From: Sialis fuliginosa
Lineage: Eukaryota; Arthropoda; Insecta; Megaloptera; Sialidae
NCBI GenBank assembly: GCA_961205875.1
Contig: OY540822.1
Span: 15,564,501 to 15,628,500 of the forward strand
Reading direction: 5' to 3'
Length of the DNA stretch: 64,000 nucleotides
Both the position numbers and the translations under genes were made by a program. The notes under the pieces are model-generated. The model ran no database searches and was not told where the DNA came from. It worked only from the letters and a program-made list of their open reading frames with translations. This document shows positions 49,883 to 64,000 of the stretch, piece by piece (position 1 is the first letter of the stretch; each line of letters begins with the position of its first letter).

Positions 49883-50173
49883 TGTTTAGTACTATTTTTT
49901 AAAACGATAATTTGATACACACTATTATTAAACTAACAACTAATGAATTAGATTGAATGAATATATGTGTCGATGCCAACGTAACTATATAAAATAAAAA
50001 TTGCTGATAAGCATTTGAGTGTTTATGCAGTATCGTGATAAAAATTGTCGCTGTATTAGGGTGGGGGACATTCGGTTAATTTCGGTCACAAACGACGGAG
50101 ATAGGGTCATATCATGACTAATGACCTAGAAAGGGATATTGTATGGTAAAGATTTATTTTAGTCTCCCCTTTA

Positions 50174-50185
50174 ACGCATGCGCGT
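50174..50185. promoter_or_regulatory. NRF-1/Ewg-type palindrome upstream of the reductase
   Basis: ACGCATGCGCGT (inverse ACGCGCATGCGT) contains the GCGCATGCG-type core, about 290 bp upstream of the reductase ATG on the minus strand. The same type of site occurs before the SAFB-like gene (15466-15477). Regulatory use is inferred. Confidence 0.38.
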
Positions 50186-50813
50186 ACTATGATATTCACA
50201 AAAAGAAGTATTTCTTGTGGAACACTTTCTAAATACTTTTTATTCGGGATGAGAAGAAATGTCTTTGACTTTCATTGGCCTTGATTTTATTCTTGATGGT
50301 CAATGCTTCATACAGCATCTTTGATTGAGTTCACTTCTCGCACTTACTCATTGTTTATTTATTCGGAAGCTATGGGTTCACAATGTTTGTATACATACAG
50401 TTGCATATATCTGTAAACATGCCATTCACTTTTGGGCACTTGATTACAATCTAGTGTTTTTGAGTATTATTTTAAATGAGGATAATAAAATTATTAAAAA
50501 AGTGTATATTTATTTTGAAATATTATTTTAATAAGGGGAGTAACAGGAAATGGAGAAATATTGCCTAAATTTTGTGAGCAAAATTATCGTCTAAATAAAA
50601 TCAATAAATTTAACATTGCGAGTATACAAGGGTAGAAACGTTTTTAATCTTCTATTTTGATGGGAAATTTAATTTTCTTTAAAAAATTATCCTTGCAAAA
50701 TTGTCAATTTTTGCTTAGTTTTTGAGTTATACTTAAAACATTGAAAAGTGACTTGTTAACACCCCCTCCTCTCAAAAACGCAAGGGTGAATTTAGTAGCA
50801 CTTTGTGATTTTT

Positions 50814-51357
50814 AACCAACTTCAAAAAAGGAGGAGGTTATCAATTCAACGCGTATATTTATATATATGTTCATATTTTAGCCATGTTCACGAATAATTT
50901 CGTATTGCGTGGACCGATTTTGATAATTTTTTGTTGGTTTGAAAGAGAATACTCTCCAGGTCGTCCTTTTGTAAATTTTGTGGGTATCTGATGATATAGA
51001 CGGGAGATATACAACGAAACACCTCAAAAATTCCGCGATTTTACATTTCTAGTTATCTATGGAAAAATAAAAAGCAAAAGCTCTTGCTAATTTTTAGTGA
51101 TAAACCTTTCTAATGTGGAATTTTTATTACTGATATAACATATATATTTCTTTTCGATCTTAATGAAAATGAGTACTTAACATGTAAGGAATGTAAGGAT
51201 TTATTTATAAATATTATTTAAAAATTAATTAATAGAAGAATATATAAATTGATCTTATTGTAAATAACTATTTACTTAAAAACTATTGCAGTAGATGATA
51301 TTAATTTTCTTTAAATATTATTTCATACTTTTTTGTGCTTTATTTTTGAAGTCGGTT
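50814..51357. mobile_element. TIR element with AACC(A/G)ACTTCAAAAA ends
   Basis: The left end AACCAACTTCAAAAA is repeated inverted at the right as TTTTTGAAGTCGGTT (inverse AACCGACTTCAAAAA). The left end continues GGAGGAGGTTATCAATTCAA, and the interior has a GGACCGATTTTGATAATTTT block. Both resemble a dispersed repeat I associate with many insect genomes (from memory, unverified). It is 544 bp without a transposase. I cannot assign a superfamily or a target duplication. It ends 43 bp before the satellite array. Confidence 0.5.
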
Positions 51358-51400
51358 CAACTTTTTTTTTTAAAGTTAATTATATATGTATAAATATTAA

Positions 51401-54149
51401 CTCCTTCGGCTATTATTAAGAAATTTAAATTGAAAATTTAACAAATAAGTTGAATAGTTAATATCTCAGCTTGGCGCGATCGAAGAAACTCCAGTTTTTT
51501 TTTTAAATATAGCTTACACCATTATCTTTAAGACTATCTAATGCCCGAAGACCTTCGTATGCTCCTTCGGCTATTATTAAGAAATTTAAATTGAAAATTT
51601 AACAAAAAAGTTGAATAGTTAATATCTCAGCTTGGCGCGATCGAAGAAACTCCAGTTTTTTTTTAAAATATAGCTTACACCATTATCTTTAAGACTATCT
51701 AATGCCTGAAGACCTTCGTATGCTCCTTCGGCTATTATTAAGAAATTTAAATTGAAAATTTAACAAAAAAGTTGAATAGTTAATATCTCAGCTTGGCGCG
51801 ATCGAAGAAACTCCAGTTTTTTTTTAAAATATAGCTTACACCATTATCTTTAAGACTATCTAATGCCCGAAGACCTTCGTATGCTCCTTCGGCTATTATT
51901 AAGAAATTTAAATTGAAAATTTAACAAATAAGTTGAATAGTTAATATCTCAGCTTGGCACGATCGTAGAAACTCCAGTTTTTTTTTAAATATAGCTTACA
52001 CCATTATCTTTAAGACTATCTAATGCCCGAAGACCTTCGTATGCTCCTTCGGCTATTATTAAGAAATTTAAATTGAAAATTTAACAAAAAAGTTGAATAG
52101 TTAATATCTCAGCTTGGCGCGATCGAAGAAACTCCAGTTTTTTTTTAAAATATAGCTTACACCATTATCTTTAAGACTATCTAATGCCTGAAGACCTTCG
52201 TATGCTCCTTCGGCTATTATTAAGAAATTTAAATTGAAAATTTAACAAAAAAGTTGAATAGTTAATATCTCAGCTTGGCGCGATCGAAGAAACTCCAGTT
52301 TTTTTTTTAAATATAGCTTACACCATTATCTTTAAGACTATCTAATGCCTGAAGACCTTCGTATGCTCCTTCGGCTATTATTAAGAAATTTAAATTGAAA
52401 ATTTAACAAATAAGTTGAATAGTTAATATCTCAGCTTGGCGCGATCGAAGAAACTCCAGTTTTTTTTTAAAATATAGCTTACACCATTATCTTTAAGACT
52501 ATCTAATGCCTGAAGACCTTCGTATGCTCCTTCGGCTATTATTAAGAAATTTAAATTGAAAATTTAACAAATAAGTTGAATAGTTAATATCTCAGCTTGG
52601 CGCGATCGAAGAAACTCCAGTTTTTTTTTAAAATATAGCTTACACCATTATCTTTAAGACTATCTAATGCCTGAAGACCTTCGTATGCTCCTTCGGCTAT
52701 TATTAAGAAATTTAAATTGAAAATTTAACAAAAAAGTTGAATAGTTAATATCTCAGCTTGGCGCGATCGAAGAAACTCCAGTTTTTTTTTAAAATATAGC
52801 TTACACCATTATCTTTAAGACTATCTAATGCCCGAAGACCTTCGTATGCTCCTTCGGCTATTATTAAGAAATTTAAATTGAAAATTTAACAAAAAAGTTG
52901 AATAGTTAATATCTCAGCTTGGCACGATCGAAGAAACTCCAGTTTTTTTTTTAAATATAGCTTACACCATTATCTTTAAGACTATCTAATGCCTGAAGAC
53001 CTTCGTATGCTCCTTCGGCTATTATTAAGAAATTTAAATTGAAAATTTAACAAAAAAGTTGAATAGTTAATATCTCAGCTTGGCGCGATCGAAGAAACTC
53101 CAGTTTTTTTTTAAAATATAGCTTACACCATTATCTTTAAGACTATCTAATGCCCGAAGACCTTCGTATGCTCCTTCGGCTATTATTAAGAAATTTAAAT
53201 TGAAAATTTAACAAAAAAGTTGAATAGTTAATATCTCAGCTTGGCGCGATCGAAGAAACTCCAGTTTTTTTTTTAATATAGCTTACACCATTATCTTTAA
53301 GACTATCTAATGCCCGAAGACCGTCGTGTGCGCCTTCGGCTATTATTAAGAAATTTAAATTGAAAATTTAACAAATAAGTTGAATAGTTAATATGTCAGC
53401 TTGGGGCGATCGAGGAGACTCCAGTTTTTTTTTAAATATAGCTTACACCATTATCTTTAAGACTATCTAATGCCCGAAGACCTTCGTATGCTCCTTCGGC
53501 TATTATTAAGAAATTTAAATTGAAAATTTAACAAAAAAGTTGAATAGTTAATATCTCAGCTTGGCGCGATCGAAGAAACTCCAGTTTTTTTTTTAATATA
53601 GCTTACACCATTATCTTTAAGACTATCTAATGCCCGAAGACCTTCGTGTGCGCCTTCGGCTATTATTAAGAAATTTAAATTGAAAATTTAACAAATAAGT
53701 TGAATAGTTAATATGTCAGCTTGGGGCGATCGAGAAGACTCCAGTTTTTATTTAAATATAGCTTACACCATTATCTTTAAGACTATCTAATGCCCGAAGA
53801 CCTTCGTATGCTCCTTCGGCTATTATTAAGAAATTTAAATTGCAAATTTAACAAATAAGTTGAATAGTTAATATGTCAGCTTGGGGCGATCGAGGAGACT
53901 CCAGTTTTTTTTTTAAATATAACTTACACCATTATCTTTAAGACTATCTAATGCCCGAAGACCTTCGTATGCTCCTTCGGCTATTATTAAGAAATTTAAT
54001 TTGAAAATTTAACAAATATGTTGAATAGTTAATATGTCAGCTTGGCGCAATTGAGGAAACTCCAGTTTTTTTTTTAAATATAGCTTACACCATTATCTTT
54101 AAGACTATCTAATGCCCAAAGACCTTCGTAACCTCCTTCGGCTATTATT
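51401..54149. repeat. Satellite-like tandem array, 17 units of 160-161 bp
   Basis: Units begin CTCCTTCGGCTATTATTAAG at 51401, 51562, 51723, 51884, 52044, 52205, 52366, 52527, 52688, 52849, 53010, 53171, 53331, 53491, 53651, 53811 and 53972, with a truncated 18th at 54133. Each has the order TTGAATAGTTAATAT, CAGCTTGG, a GCGATCGA core, CTCCAG, a T run, AGCTTACACCATTATC and CGAAGACCTTCG. The left 11 or so are nearly identical. The right units diverge (GGGGCGATCGAGGAG, GTGTGCGCC), as expected at an array edge. Units 53171-53490 and 53491-53810 form a repeated dimer. No coding frame runs through the units. Confidence 0.96.
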
Positions 54150-57100
54150 AAAAATATTATTTTTGTTATATATAAAACCTGTGTAGATATTCCGACTTCG
54201 ATCCATATATTAGCTTTAAGATGCATTTTAAATTATCGTTCTACCAATAAATTTTAATTAAAAAAATATTATTATGTTATGTATTTATTTTTTGGAACAA
54301 TGTTCTATCGTTAAATGGGACATATATTTAAAATTTGAGGGGGTAATAATTTTAGCTGAAAAATCAACAAGGAAATTTTTTTCTATACATATGTTCACAT
54401 TTTAATACATATGTACATAATGACACATATATACTTGTTACATAATTAATTAACATATGTATTTAAAATTCGTGCAGGCTTAAACGTCTTTAAGCGAATC
54501 CTGTGTAAAAAAAAGTTGTTTCTAAATGTATATTATTTTTATGGATTTTATAAAAAAATTTGAAGGTGACATGACCGGTTTATATCGTATTTAATATTTA
54601 GGTAATTCAGCTTCGATATCTGTTTTAGTTTTTAAATCACGGAGTTGAAAGTTGACTATTTGAAATATTGTTTTTGTTTGAAATAATTAATTCAAGTTTT
54701 TTGAATGGTATTATTGGTTACATATAAAAGTAATCTTTTAAAAATTTCAATAATGAAGGACGCGTTATATAATAAGTTGTATTTTTTCGTTTCCTTATTT
54801 CGTTTTAAAAGTAGGGAATTGTGCCATTTTTAAATTTAGAATATGTTTTTTATAAACTAATATTTGATTCATTTATTCAGTTTTTACGTGGGTTGAATAT
54901 TTCGTATTTACTAAATATTTTAAATGTTATTGTAAATATACATATCAGTTTGAAGGCAGCTATAATAATATTATAATTTTATTTGTGTTTTGTTTATTTG
55001 AGAACCTATTTTTAAAATAAAATAGTAGTAGGTAAAATTAATTATTTTAGAGAAAAAATGTTGCACAAATAATTTAAAATAACAACTTGATAAATAAATA
55101 TATGGAAATACTTAAAGCTAGAATAAAAAATAATTTTTCATAAACAACATTTTTATTTACATATAGGATGATTTAAAATTGTCCTTTTTCTTTAAATTTA
55201 TTTATTTTAAATGACAAAACTATTGATTCCGAATTCGCGTTCGATTAATTTTCAAGCGGCGATTTTCTTTTGAAAATTTTTAAATATTTTTTTGTTATTA
55301 ATCAAACTAAATTGTTTAAATAAAATAAAGGTAAAATAAATAAAAGATAATGATTTGAAAGGTTTTCAATATATTTTATTTTAAGTTATTTACTTTATAT
55401 TTGAATTAAATATGAATCTAATATAATAAATATAGTATATTTTTACAATAATGTTTAGAATGAACTATAAATAAAGTCTTTTTAAATATAGATAAAGAGA
55501 GAACACAATTTACTTATATACATCTGTATATATCTTACATTGTCCAATTCATTAAAATAAATATAATATACAATTAATAAATTTTATCATAAAAATATCT
55601 ATATTCAACTATTTTAATAAGTAACTAATAATAATTATTATTTTAACACCTATAATAAAATACCATTTACGAGAATTAATATCATGTTTTTTGTTTTGTT
55701 TTTTTTTCTCTAACGAGATTTCGGCAAAATCCGGTTTTAAAAATTATATAAGTAATATGATTTAAATATGTTACTACTGCTTTAATAAACAAGTTGTACG
55801 TTTTTCCATTCTGGTATAATTTGATTGGAAGCTATACATATATATTTTACATTAGGTAGGTTTATGAAATTGTTGTAAACAAATTTGTTGTTGTTTAGAA
55901 ATGTTCTTCCTGAATTCATTACACTACATTTTAATTGGCGATTTCTGGTTCCAATCGAATATAACATATATGTATTTTTATGATCTAATTTAAGTATATA
56001 TGTATTTAGAGTAAATATAAATATAACCTTACTGGTTTTAAAAGACGTAATAGGTAATAAAAATAATATTTCCTTAATGAATTGAACATTTAACAATTTA
56101 TCATTATAAAATAAATTAATTATGTCTAATATAATTTTAGATTAAACCAGGGGTAATATGTTATTAACATTTTGGTCTGAAATTCCTCCCCTTTAAAGAG
56201 GGAGTTAAAATTTCAAAATGTTTAAGGGCTACCCCTGATTTTAGGTACAGTATAAGAAATATTAAAATATCGTTTAAAATTTTTTATACTGCGGTCGAAG
56301 GCTGTTTTTTTTCATATTGAATTTAGAATCGTTTGGAAATATTTAATAATTTTTAAATACGAGGAACATTTTATTTATAATTTTTAAATTAAAATTTAAT
56401 TATAAATGTTCATAAATGGAAAATTGAAATGGTCTATTTACAAATGTAAAATTAACAAAAAAATACGAAAATATTGTTGAAAATATATTTGTCCATAATT
56501 CGGCAACGGAATAGTTAATTTTTATTTCTGCATTTACCGTTTATTCCTTGACATAGAACTACATCTTCCCAGAGGTACTAGGGGGTAACTTTGGGAGCAA
56601 GAATGTAACGAAATACGTCACATTTTGAAAACTTATATCTCCTGAACAAAAAAGGCTAATAGATAACTAATATACTTGTAGATAGGCCCATTTATAATAA
56701 AACTTTTCATCCCTCAACCCTTAAATACAATAGCATAAGAAAGTTAAGCAAATTTTTCATAAAATTTTGTAAAATTGTAGTTCTAAGTTATTAGTTTCGG
56801 TACATTTACTACTGTTCCCTTAGTCTTTTTTTATTGTTAGTATTAAAAATGTGTATAATTTAGATAAGATTATTTCAATTATCAATTTTGAATTAATATT
56901 TAAATTTTAGGCCGAATATTATGACACGTTTTTCGTGGAAATAATAAGAAAACTTAAATTCTAATACATACACTGAATTAATATCTACATAAAAAAGTTA
57001 TTGCTATAGAAAACCAAGACACATTTTTAAAAGTGCGTCATCCATTGTTGAAAAAAAAAGTTGAATACCGCTGTCATAAAATTATTTAAAAAAACGAAGT

Positions 57101-57849
57101 TGTCAATTCTCATATGAAGTGTAGAATTTAACTAGGTACCTACTGTACATAGGGATTTCAATCTTATCATAGACGTACAACTTTTAACTTTTAATAATTT
57201 CAATTGAATAAAAAGTTAAATATATGTATATAATACTATATTTTCTGCAATTCGTTTATAATTAAATTCAAGTTTGTCGAAATATTAACATGTTGAGAAC
57301 AAATATTTGTATATGTCTGAAATAACATTGAAATCCCTATGTACATGTACCGTAGTTAAATTCTACACCCTTTATGTTTAAAATTTAAACTATAATTTAA
57401 ATAAAAGTTGAAATTTTAAAGTCCACTGTATAATTGTTTATAACTTTTCAACCCCTGTCTGTGCCTTGTACTAGGTTTTAAATTATAATGTAACTTCGTT
57501 TTTTATTTTCGATAGTTAAAATCAATTTATTTTTATTACAAATTTGCATATATATACAATGCATATACCGTATATCATTTCCTAATTGACAAGTCGGAAT
57601 TTTTAATTTCATTACAGATATTTACGTGTTAGATTTCAACAATGGTTATTTTTTATATATATTTTTATTAATATTAATACACACTGGAAATCATTGGACC
57701 CTTAGAAATATTTGGTTATATTTTAAATATATATTTTTTATTATACAGAATGTTTTAATATTAATTAACTATTTTTAAATAAAACAAAAGTATTTTTCAA
57801 TTAAAATTGTGTGTTACATATCCTGTGGACTTATACATATACATTAGAG

Positions 57850-58061
57850 CAGTGGTTCTTAAACTTATATGGTATAGGGACCCCCTTTCGAACAATTATT
57901 TTTCAGGGAACCCCCTCTCCCGGATAGAAAAGCAAATAAGGTCGTTAGATACTTATAATCAGTGGTAAATAGAAATGTAACAGTACCTACTTTAATTTAT
58001 GTCAAATATGTTTCACAGACCCTCGGAAAAAATTCAACATACCCTCGTTTAAGAACCACTG
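57850..58061. mobile_element. 212-bp hAT MITE with CAGTGGTTCTTAAAC ends
   Basis: It starts CAGTGGTTCTTAAACTTATA and ends GTTTAAGAACCACTG, the exact inverse of the first 15 bases. The flanks CATTAGAG (57842-57849) and CAGTAGAG (58062-58069) agree in 7 of 8 positions. The interior has GGGACCCCC and CCCCCTC tracts. hAT superfamily by ends and duplication length. Confidence 0.87.
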
Positions 58062-58125
58062 CAGTAGAGCGTCAAATAATTTATATATATACTGGAAATT
58101 AAATACATAAAAATAATAAATCGTA

Positions 58126-58538
58126 AAGTACTGGCATCAGTCTTGGAAAATACCCCAGTTTTGGACTCTTTTACTGAATGAGTGTCAAAATGGTGGACAT
58201 TTAAACTAATTATAATATAATCTGTTTTACATTGCTTCAAATTTTACGATTCTTTATTTTATAACTTTTGTATCGTAGTACTTATCATTTTGTAATCATT
58301 AGCAAGTGTCCATCACTGCGTGCTCATTACTGGTTTTGCTTTATCCATTACTGGAGAAGAAAACAAACAAACTTTGGCAATTGAATTTATTTAATAAAAA
58401 GGTACTTACTATTTGAAAAACGGAGAAACTGTGGTTTCTGAGTCACTTAAACTAAAAATAAAACAATGTCACTCGACACATGTTTAAAAAGGTACTTGTT
58501 TTATTAAACATGAGCGGCCAAGATTGGTTCCAGTACTT
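58126..58538. mobile_element. TA-flanked MITE with AAGTACTGG ends, copy B
   Basis: It starts AAGTACTGGCATCAGTCTTG and ends CCAAGATTGGTTCCAGTACTT, whose inverse is AAGTACTGGAACCAATCTTGG: 21-bp ends with about three mismatches. TA flanks both sides (58124-58125, 58539-58540). It shares internal blocks with copy A at 40823-41363. There is no coding capacity. Confidence 0.75.
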
Positions 58539-61328
58539 TATTTTCATTTATTTAAAGTAAATAGTAAATAAATCGCTCATTCTTGTATACATATTATATT
58601 TCATATAACACTATGTGAGAACTATTTTTATTTATAAGATCATTATTAAAATCAGCCAATTTATTTTAATACTAACGAATAAATAATATTATATATAGTT
58701 TAAACTAAAATGAGATAACAGGTTTTTTTTCAATATGTTCATATATAACCGTGTCTTTTTTTATCGATTGTTATATATTTACAATGATTAGAATACATAT
58801 ATACAAAATACCTCCATTTTTGATATTTATTGTGTAAATATCAACTATAGATCTTACGAATCTTATGAAAAAAAATGAATTATTGTGCATGAATATGTTT
58901 TCAGTTGAAATATTTTATATTGGCCAATCCAAATGAGCAAAATTAATATATTTTATTTTATATAATACATATTCATATACAAGCTAATAAGTAAATTTAT
59001 TATTAGAAGTTCTCAATTATTTTTAATGTGTAATTTTGTATGGTTTATCAAGCACCAAATATAAACAATTTAAGATGAAATATTGGAGGGGTAGGACCAT
59101 AGTTAGAGAACCTCTGGACTAGCTAGACTATATTTGTGCGAATTATAGATACACTACTAGAAACACAGTATTGCTAGATAAAAATTTAGAATTATTAATT
59201 AGTTTTAAGATATTCTTAACAATAAAATATAATAATTTTTTTTTTTGGTTAAATATATGTTAGGAAAATAACAACACTAAATAATACTTTAGGTATTATA
59301 TACCAACTTCTTTCTAGGATATGTAAATATTATTTGACTATTTCTAAATATAACATGAATAAAATATTTTGTTCTTATTAATATTAATTTACAATAAAAT
59401 TTTAATACTGATTATCTTTTTTAATACACTTTTGTCTATCACTTTAGTTCTAGTATTTATTTTCTATAAAAAGTATTCATTTTATATATATTTTTTGACC
59501 ATTTTAGAGGCCTTAGAAAGGCAGTAATTATTTTTTTAAATACATTTTTTAATTCCAAACATTAAAAAATTAATTTAAAAAATAGTTTTTATTATAGTAT
59601 TTTATCTTATTTTTTATAGAAAACAAATACAGCTTGTTTTAAAGTCTATATAAATCAGTAAAATTTAAGCATAAATATTTTCTACTCATGCATGCAAGAA
59701 GAAACTATCAATATTTAAATATTTCAACAATATGTGGTTGTGAAAAATTATTCTATACTATTATATTCAACACATGCTCAAAAATTACGTATCAATTTTT
59801 CAGTGAATATTGAAAAACATAATTTGTTATAATTTTGTAAATGACATTTATTTAAAAGAATTAAATGCCCGGTTGATTTTTTTTTCATAAAATATAGTAG
59901 TTATTTTTTACGAATCTACACAGAAAATATTTTTATAATATGTTATATTACAACATTAATTTTGTATAATTTTCAAGATGATTTTTGGCACTTGTATCAC
60001 TTCTGCCATATTTTTTGACAGTTGCATTTTTGCAATTTTGGTCAAACACTCTATATGTTTTAAACACCTAAAAATCCATTATTTAAAATTAAAATATGAG
60101 CCTTTTGTTGACTTCTAAGTGGATTTTTATTTTCAATGTCGACGTTTCGATCAGTTTTGCACAACACAAAACGTTGATTAAAATATACATTTATTCATTT
60201 TATTACATATTATATGAACATTGTTTTTTTCGATATTTATTTGATACATTTTTTCGCATTACGTTAATTAATTAATTATATTTTCTGTTCTTTTTAAATA
60301 ATTCACATTTCGTCATTTATATTAATTTCAAAAATATTTTCTGAAATAATAACGATTGTATTATTTTTTTTTCTAAAATCAATTAAAACTTGAAAAATGT
60401 ATATTCATATTACGACAAAAATTATTCGTGTATTTTCGATAATGTTACAAGCAATTAAAATTACTTTTTCTCTACTTCTTCTCAAACATTTATTTCTAAC
60501 TATATTATTATAATAATATACAATTTACATTTTCGAAGATATATATTAATATATAAGGTATAATGATACTATCTTTTCTATATTCAATATTAAATGTTTT
60601 ACAATAAATATTTTAATACATAATATAATTCGAAGAAATAATCGTTTATATATCAATTATCTATAATACAGATTTTCTACTGATTTAAAATCGGAATTAT
60701 TTATTATATTTACAACGTGAGTTCAAAAATATACCAACGATGAAAAATATTGAAATTTTACTTTTCTTTTCTATATGTTTATATGTACATTTTATTTAGA
60801 TGAAACCGCTTATTTTTAATTCATTTTCGTCGAATTAAATTTAAAACTTTTAAACTAGTGTTACCAATATTTATATTTGGAAGGTTGCTTAGTATTGTTT
60901 TATAAGCCCCAACAATTAAATATATATGTACACAAATAGACTGATGTTTTACAAATTGTAATTAGGGCTTGATCTATGCCTTTAATCGTATCGTATCGTA
61001 TCATATATACACACTTAGTTACGGAATACATGCCTACATAATTTAATATAATTAACATATGGCTCATATTTACTCAAATCGGAAAATAAATATAGTTACA
61101 TTTTATTGATAATACCCCAAAGTTACGTTTTAAGTCGAAATTTATATTTTTTATATTGGAAGCCGATCGAGCAAGCAATACGATTAAACTCGATATGAGC
61201 TATATGTTAAACTTACTTACACGATAAAATTGTGAAAATCCTAGTCAAAAAAACATTTCGTATTATATTTTTGTAATCAGGGGTCACTTCAAATTATTAA
61301 TTACATATTTTTAATTATTGTCAACTTC

Positions 61329-61334
61329 TTTATT
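61329..61334 (-). terminator. Polyadenylation signal of the peptidase gene
   Basis: TTTATT on + (AATAAA on minus), about 135 bp beyond the peptidase stop at 61469-61471. Usage is inferred. Confidence 0.5.
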
Positions 61335-61468
61335 TCATTCAAGTGTCCTCTTTCTTTGTTTTTTGTTGAGCTTTTTTTTTAGTAAAATATGTCAAATCTG
61401 ATTGCCCTTCCTAGAGAAAATTGGTAACTACTGAATACGGTCCTGAACACCATTTTCTAATTTATTAT

Positions 61469-63459
<1,991 letters not shown>

Positions 63460-64000
63460 CTAAATAGAAAAAATCTATTAAAACCGGCCCTGATAAAAAA
63501 AATTAAATAATGTCTTTTTAACTGCCAGGTTTAAAACCTGACGTATACTTAAAATGTTAATCGTTTTTGTTTGTATTTATTATAATTGAATTATTGACCC
63601 ATAAATAAAAACATTGTTGAAATTAATTTAAACATATCGTGCCACATATTGGTGATTTCTGGTAGAGAACCCTTGAACTTACACGTATTCGTATCGCACA
63701 GATTTGATAATTAACATCTTGAGCCTAGATTTAATGACTTTTGGATGTAGCACAAGATTTACTGTATCAAAATGTTATAATGCATGTTTAATATTTCTCA
63801 CTTGAATAAATATTAACTTCGTGCTGTAATCGTCTTTATGAGATTTGAATTTGCCCGCTGTTATATAACGCAGTTATTAAATTTAATTATTCGTATGTAT
63901 GTATGATGCCTTTACATGAATATATTTTGTACAAAAAACTCCAAAAAAACTAAAAACAATACAGAATATAACTAATAATTATATTTAACAGTTTTTGAAG
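63460..64000 (-). other. Intron of the peptidase gene (runs off the window)
   Basis: Upstream of the acceptor (CTATTTAG on the minus strand) of the first exon in view. AT-rich, with no exon recognised on the minus strand and nothing on +. The preceding exon must lie beyond 64000. Confidence 0.65.

Larger units (their letters stand above)
49883..51400. other. Upstream region of the reductase gene
   Basis: Holds the reductase promoter (minus strand), with an NRF-1-like palindrome at 50174-50185, and a TIR element at 50814-51357 next to the satellite array. Open frames here (for example 50325-50531 +) have no domain. No other gene is seen. Confidence 0.6.
54150..61468. other. Gene-poor AT-rich stretch before the peptidase gene
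   Basis: 7.3 kb of very AT-rich sequence. The longest open frames are about 104 codons (55782-56096 -) and 63 codons, with no domain. Two MITEs are embedded (57850-58061, 58126-58538). The left edge still has decayed satellite and TE sequence (ATTCCGACTTCGATC near 54190). The right end would contain the peptidase 3' UTR. I found no RNA gene. Confidence 0.65.

Noticed and set aside
55782-56096. 104-codon minus-strand frame in the gene-poor stretch
   Set aside because: No domain, AT-driven composition, no splice or promoter context.

Overview
This is an AT-rich eukaryotic window, almost certainly from an insect. It holds six multi-exon protein genes with GT-AG introns, long introns full of short DNA-transposon relics, and no prokaryotic features. 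Every gene product resembles the animal family closely, and the plexin, UTX and SAFB matches are the strongest. The sequence alone does not settle the insect order.

The order from left to right is as follows. (1) The 3' two-thirds of a class A plexin gene (+, exons 2271-11422), running from the end of the first PSI domain to the stop. (2) A complete cytosolic carboxypeptidase of the AGBL4/CCP6 type (+, 12803-15118). (3) A complete SAFB-like SAP+RRM nuclear protein (+, 15808-23084). (4) A complete UTX/KDM6A H3K27 demethylase with TPR, linker, JmjC and zinc domains (+, 25356-37426), including a 7.2-kb intron. (5) A short-chain dehydrogenase of the HSD17B12 / 3-ketoacyl-CoA reductase type (-, 41762-49882), with a 6.2-kb first intron packed with transposon relics. 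(6) The 3' half of a DPP4-family serine peptidase (-, 61469-63459), whose 5' part lies beyond the window. The four + genes are closely spaced. UTX and the reductase converge on a repeat-containing 4.3-kb gap. About 11.6 kb without a recognisable gene separates the reductase from the peptidase.

The accessory content is rich. At least five hAT-type non-autonomous elements begin with CAGTG, and all five have perfect or 7/8 8-bp target duplications. Two of them carry a shared long foldback palindrome with 0.3-0.4-kb arms. Two further families flanked by TA (a pogo-like element and an apparently distinct pair with AAGTACTGG ends) and a GCTAGCTAGC-ended palindromic family are also present. A satellite-like array of 17 units of 160-161 bp lies at 51401-54149.

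The genes are functionally unrelated housekeeping or developmental loci: axon guidance receptor, tubulin deglutamylase family, RNA/chromatin scaffold, histone demethylase, fatty-acid elongation and a membrane peptidase. No operon-like or pathway logic links them. The most interesting coding oddities are a Gln at the catalytic Glu position of the carboxypeptidase, and an insertion of about 67 residues in the peptidase beta-propeller. I found no convincing tRNA, rRNA, CRISPR or viral gene.
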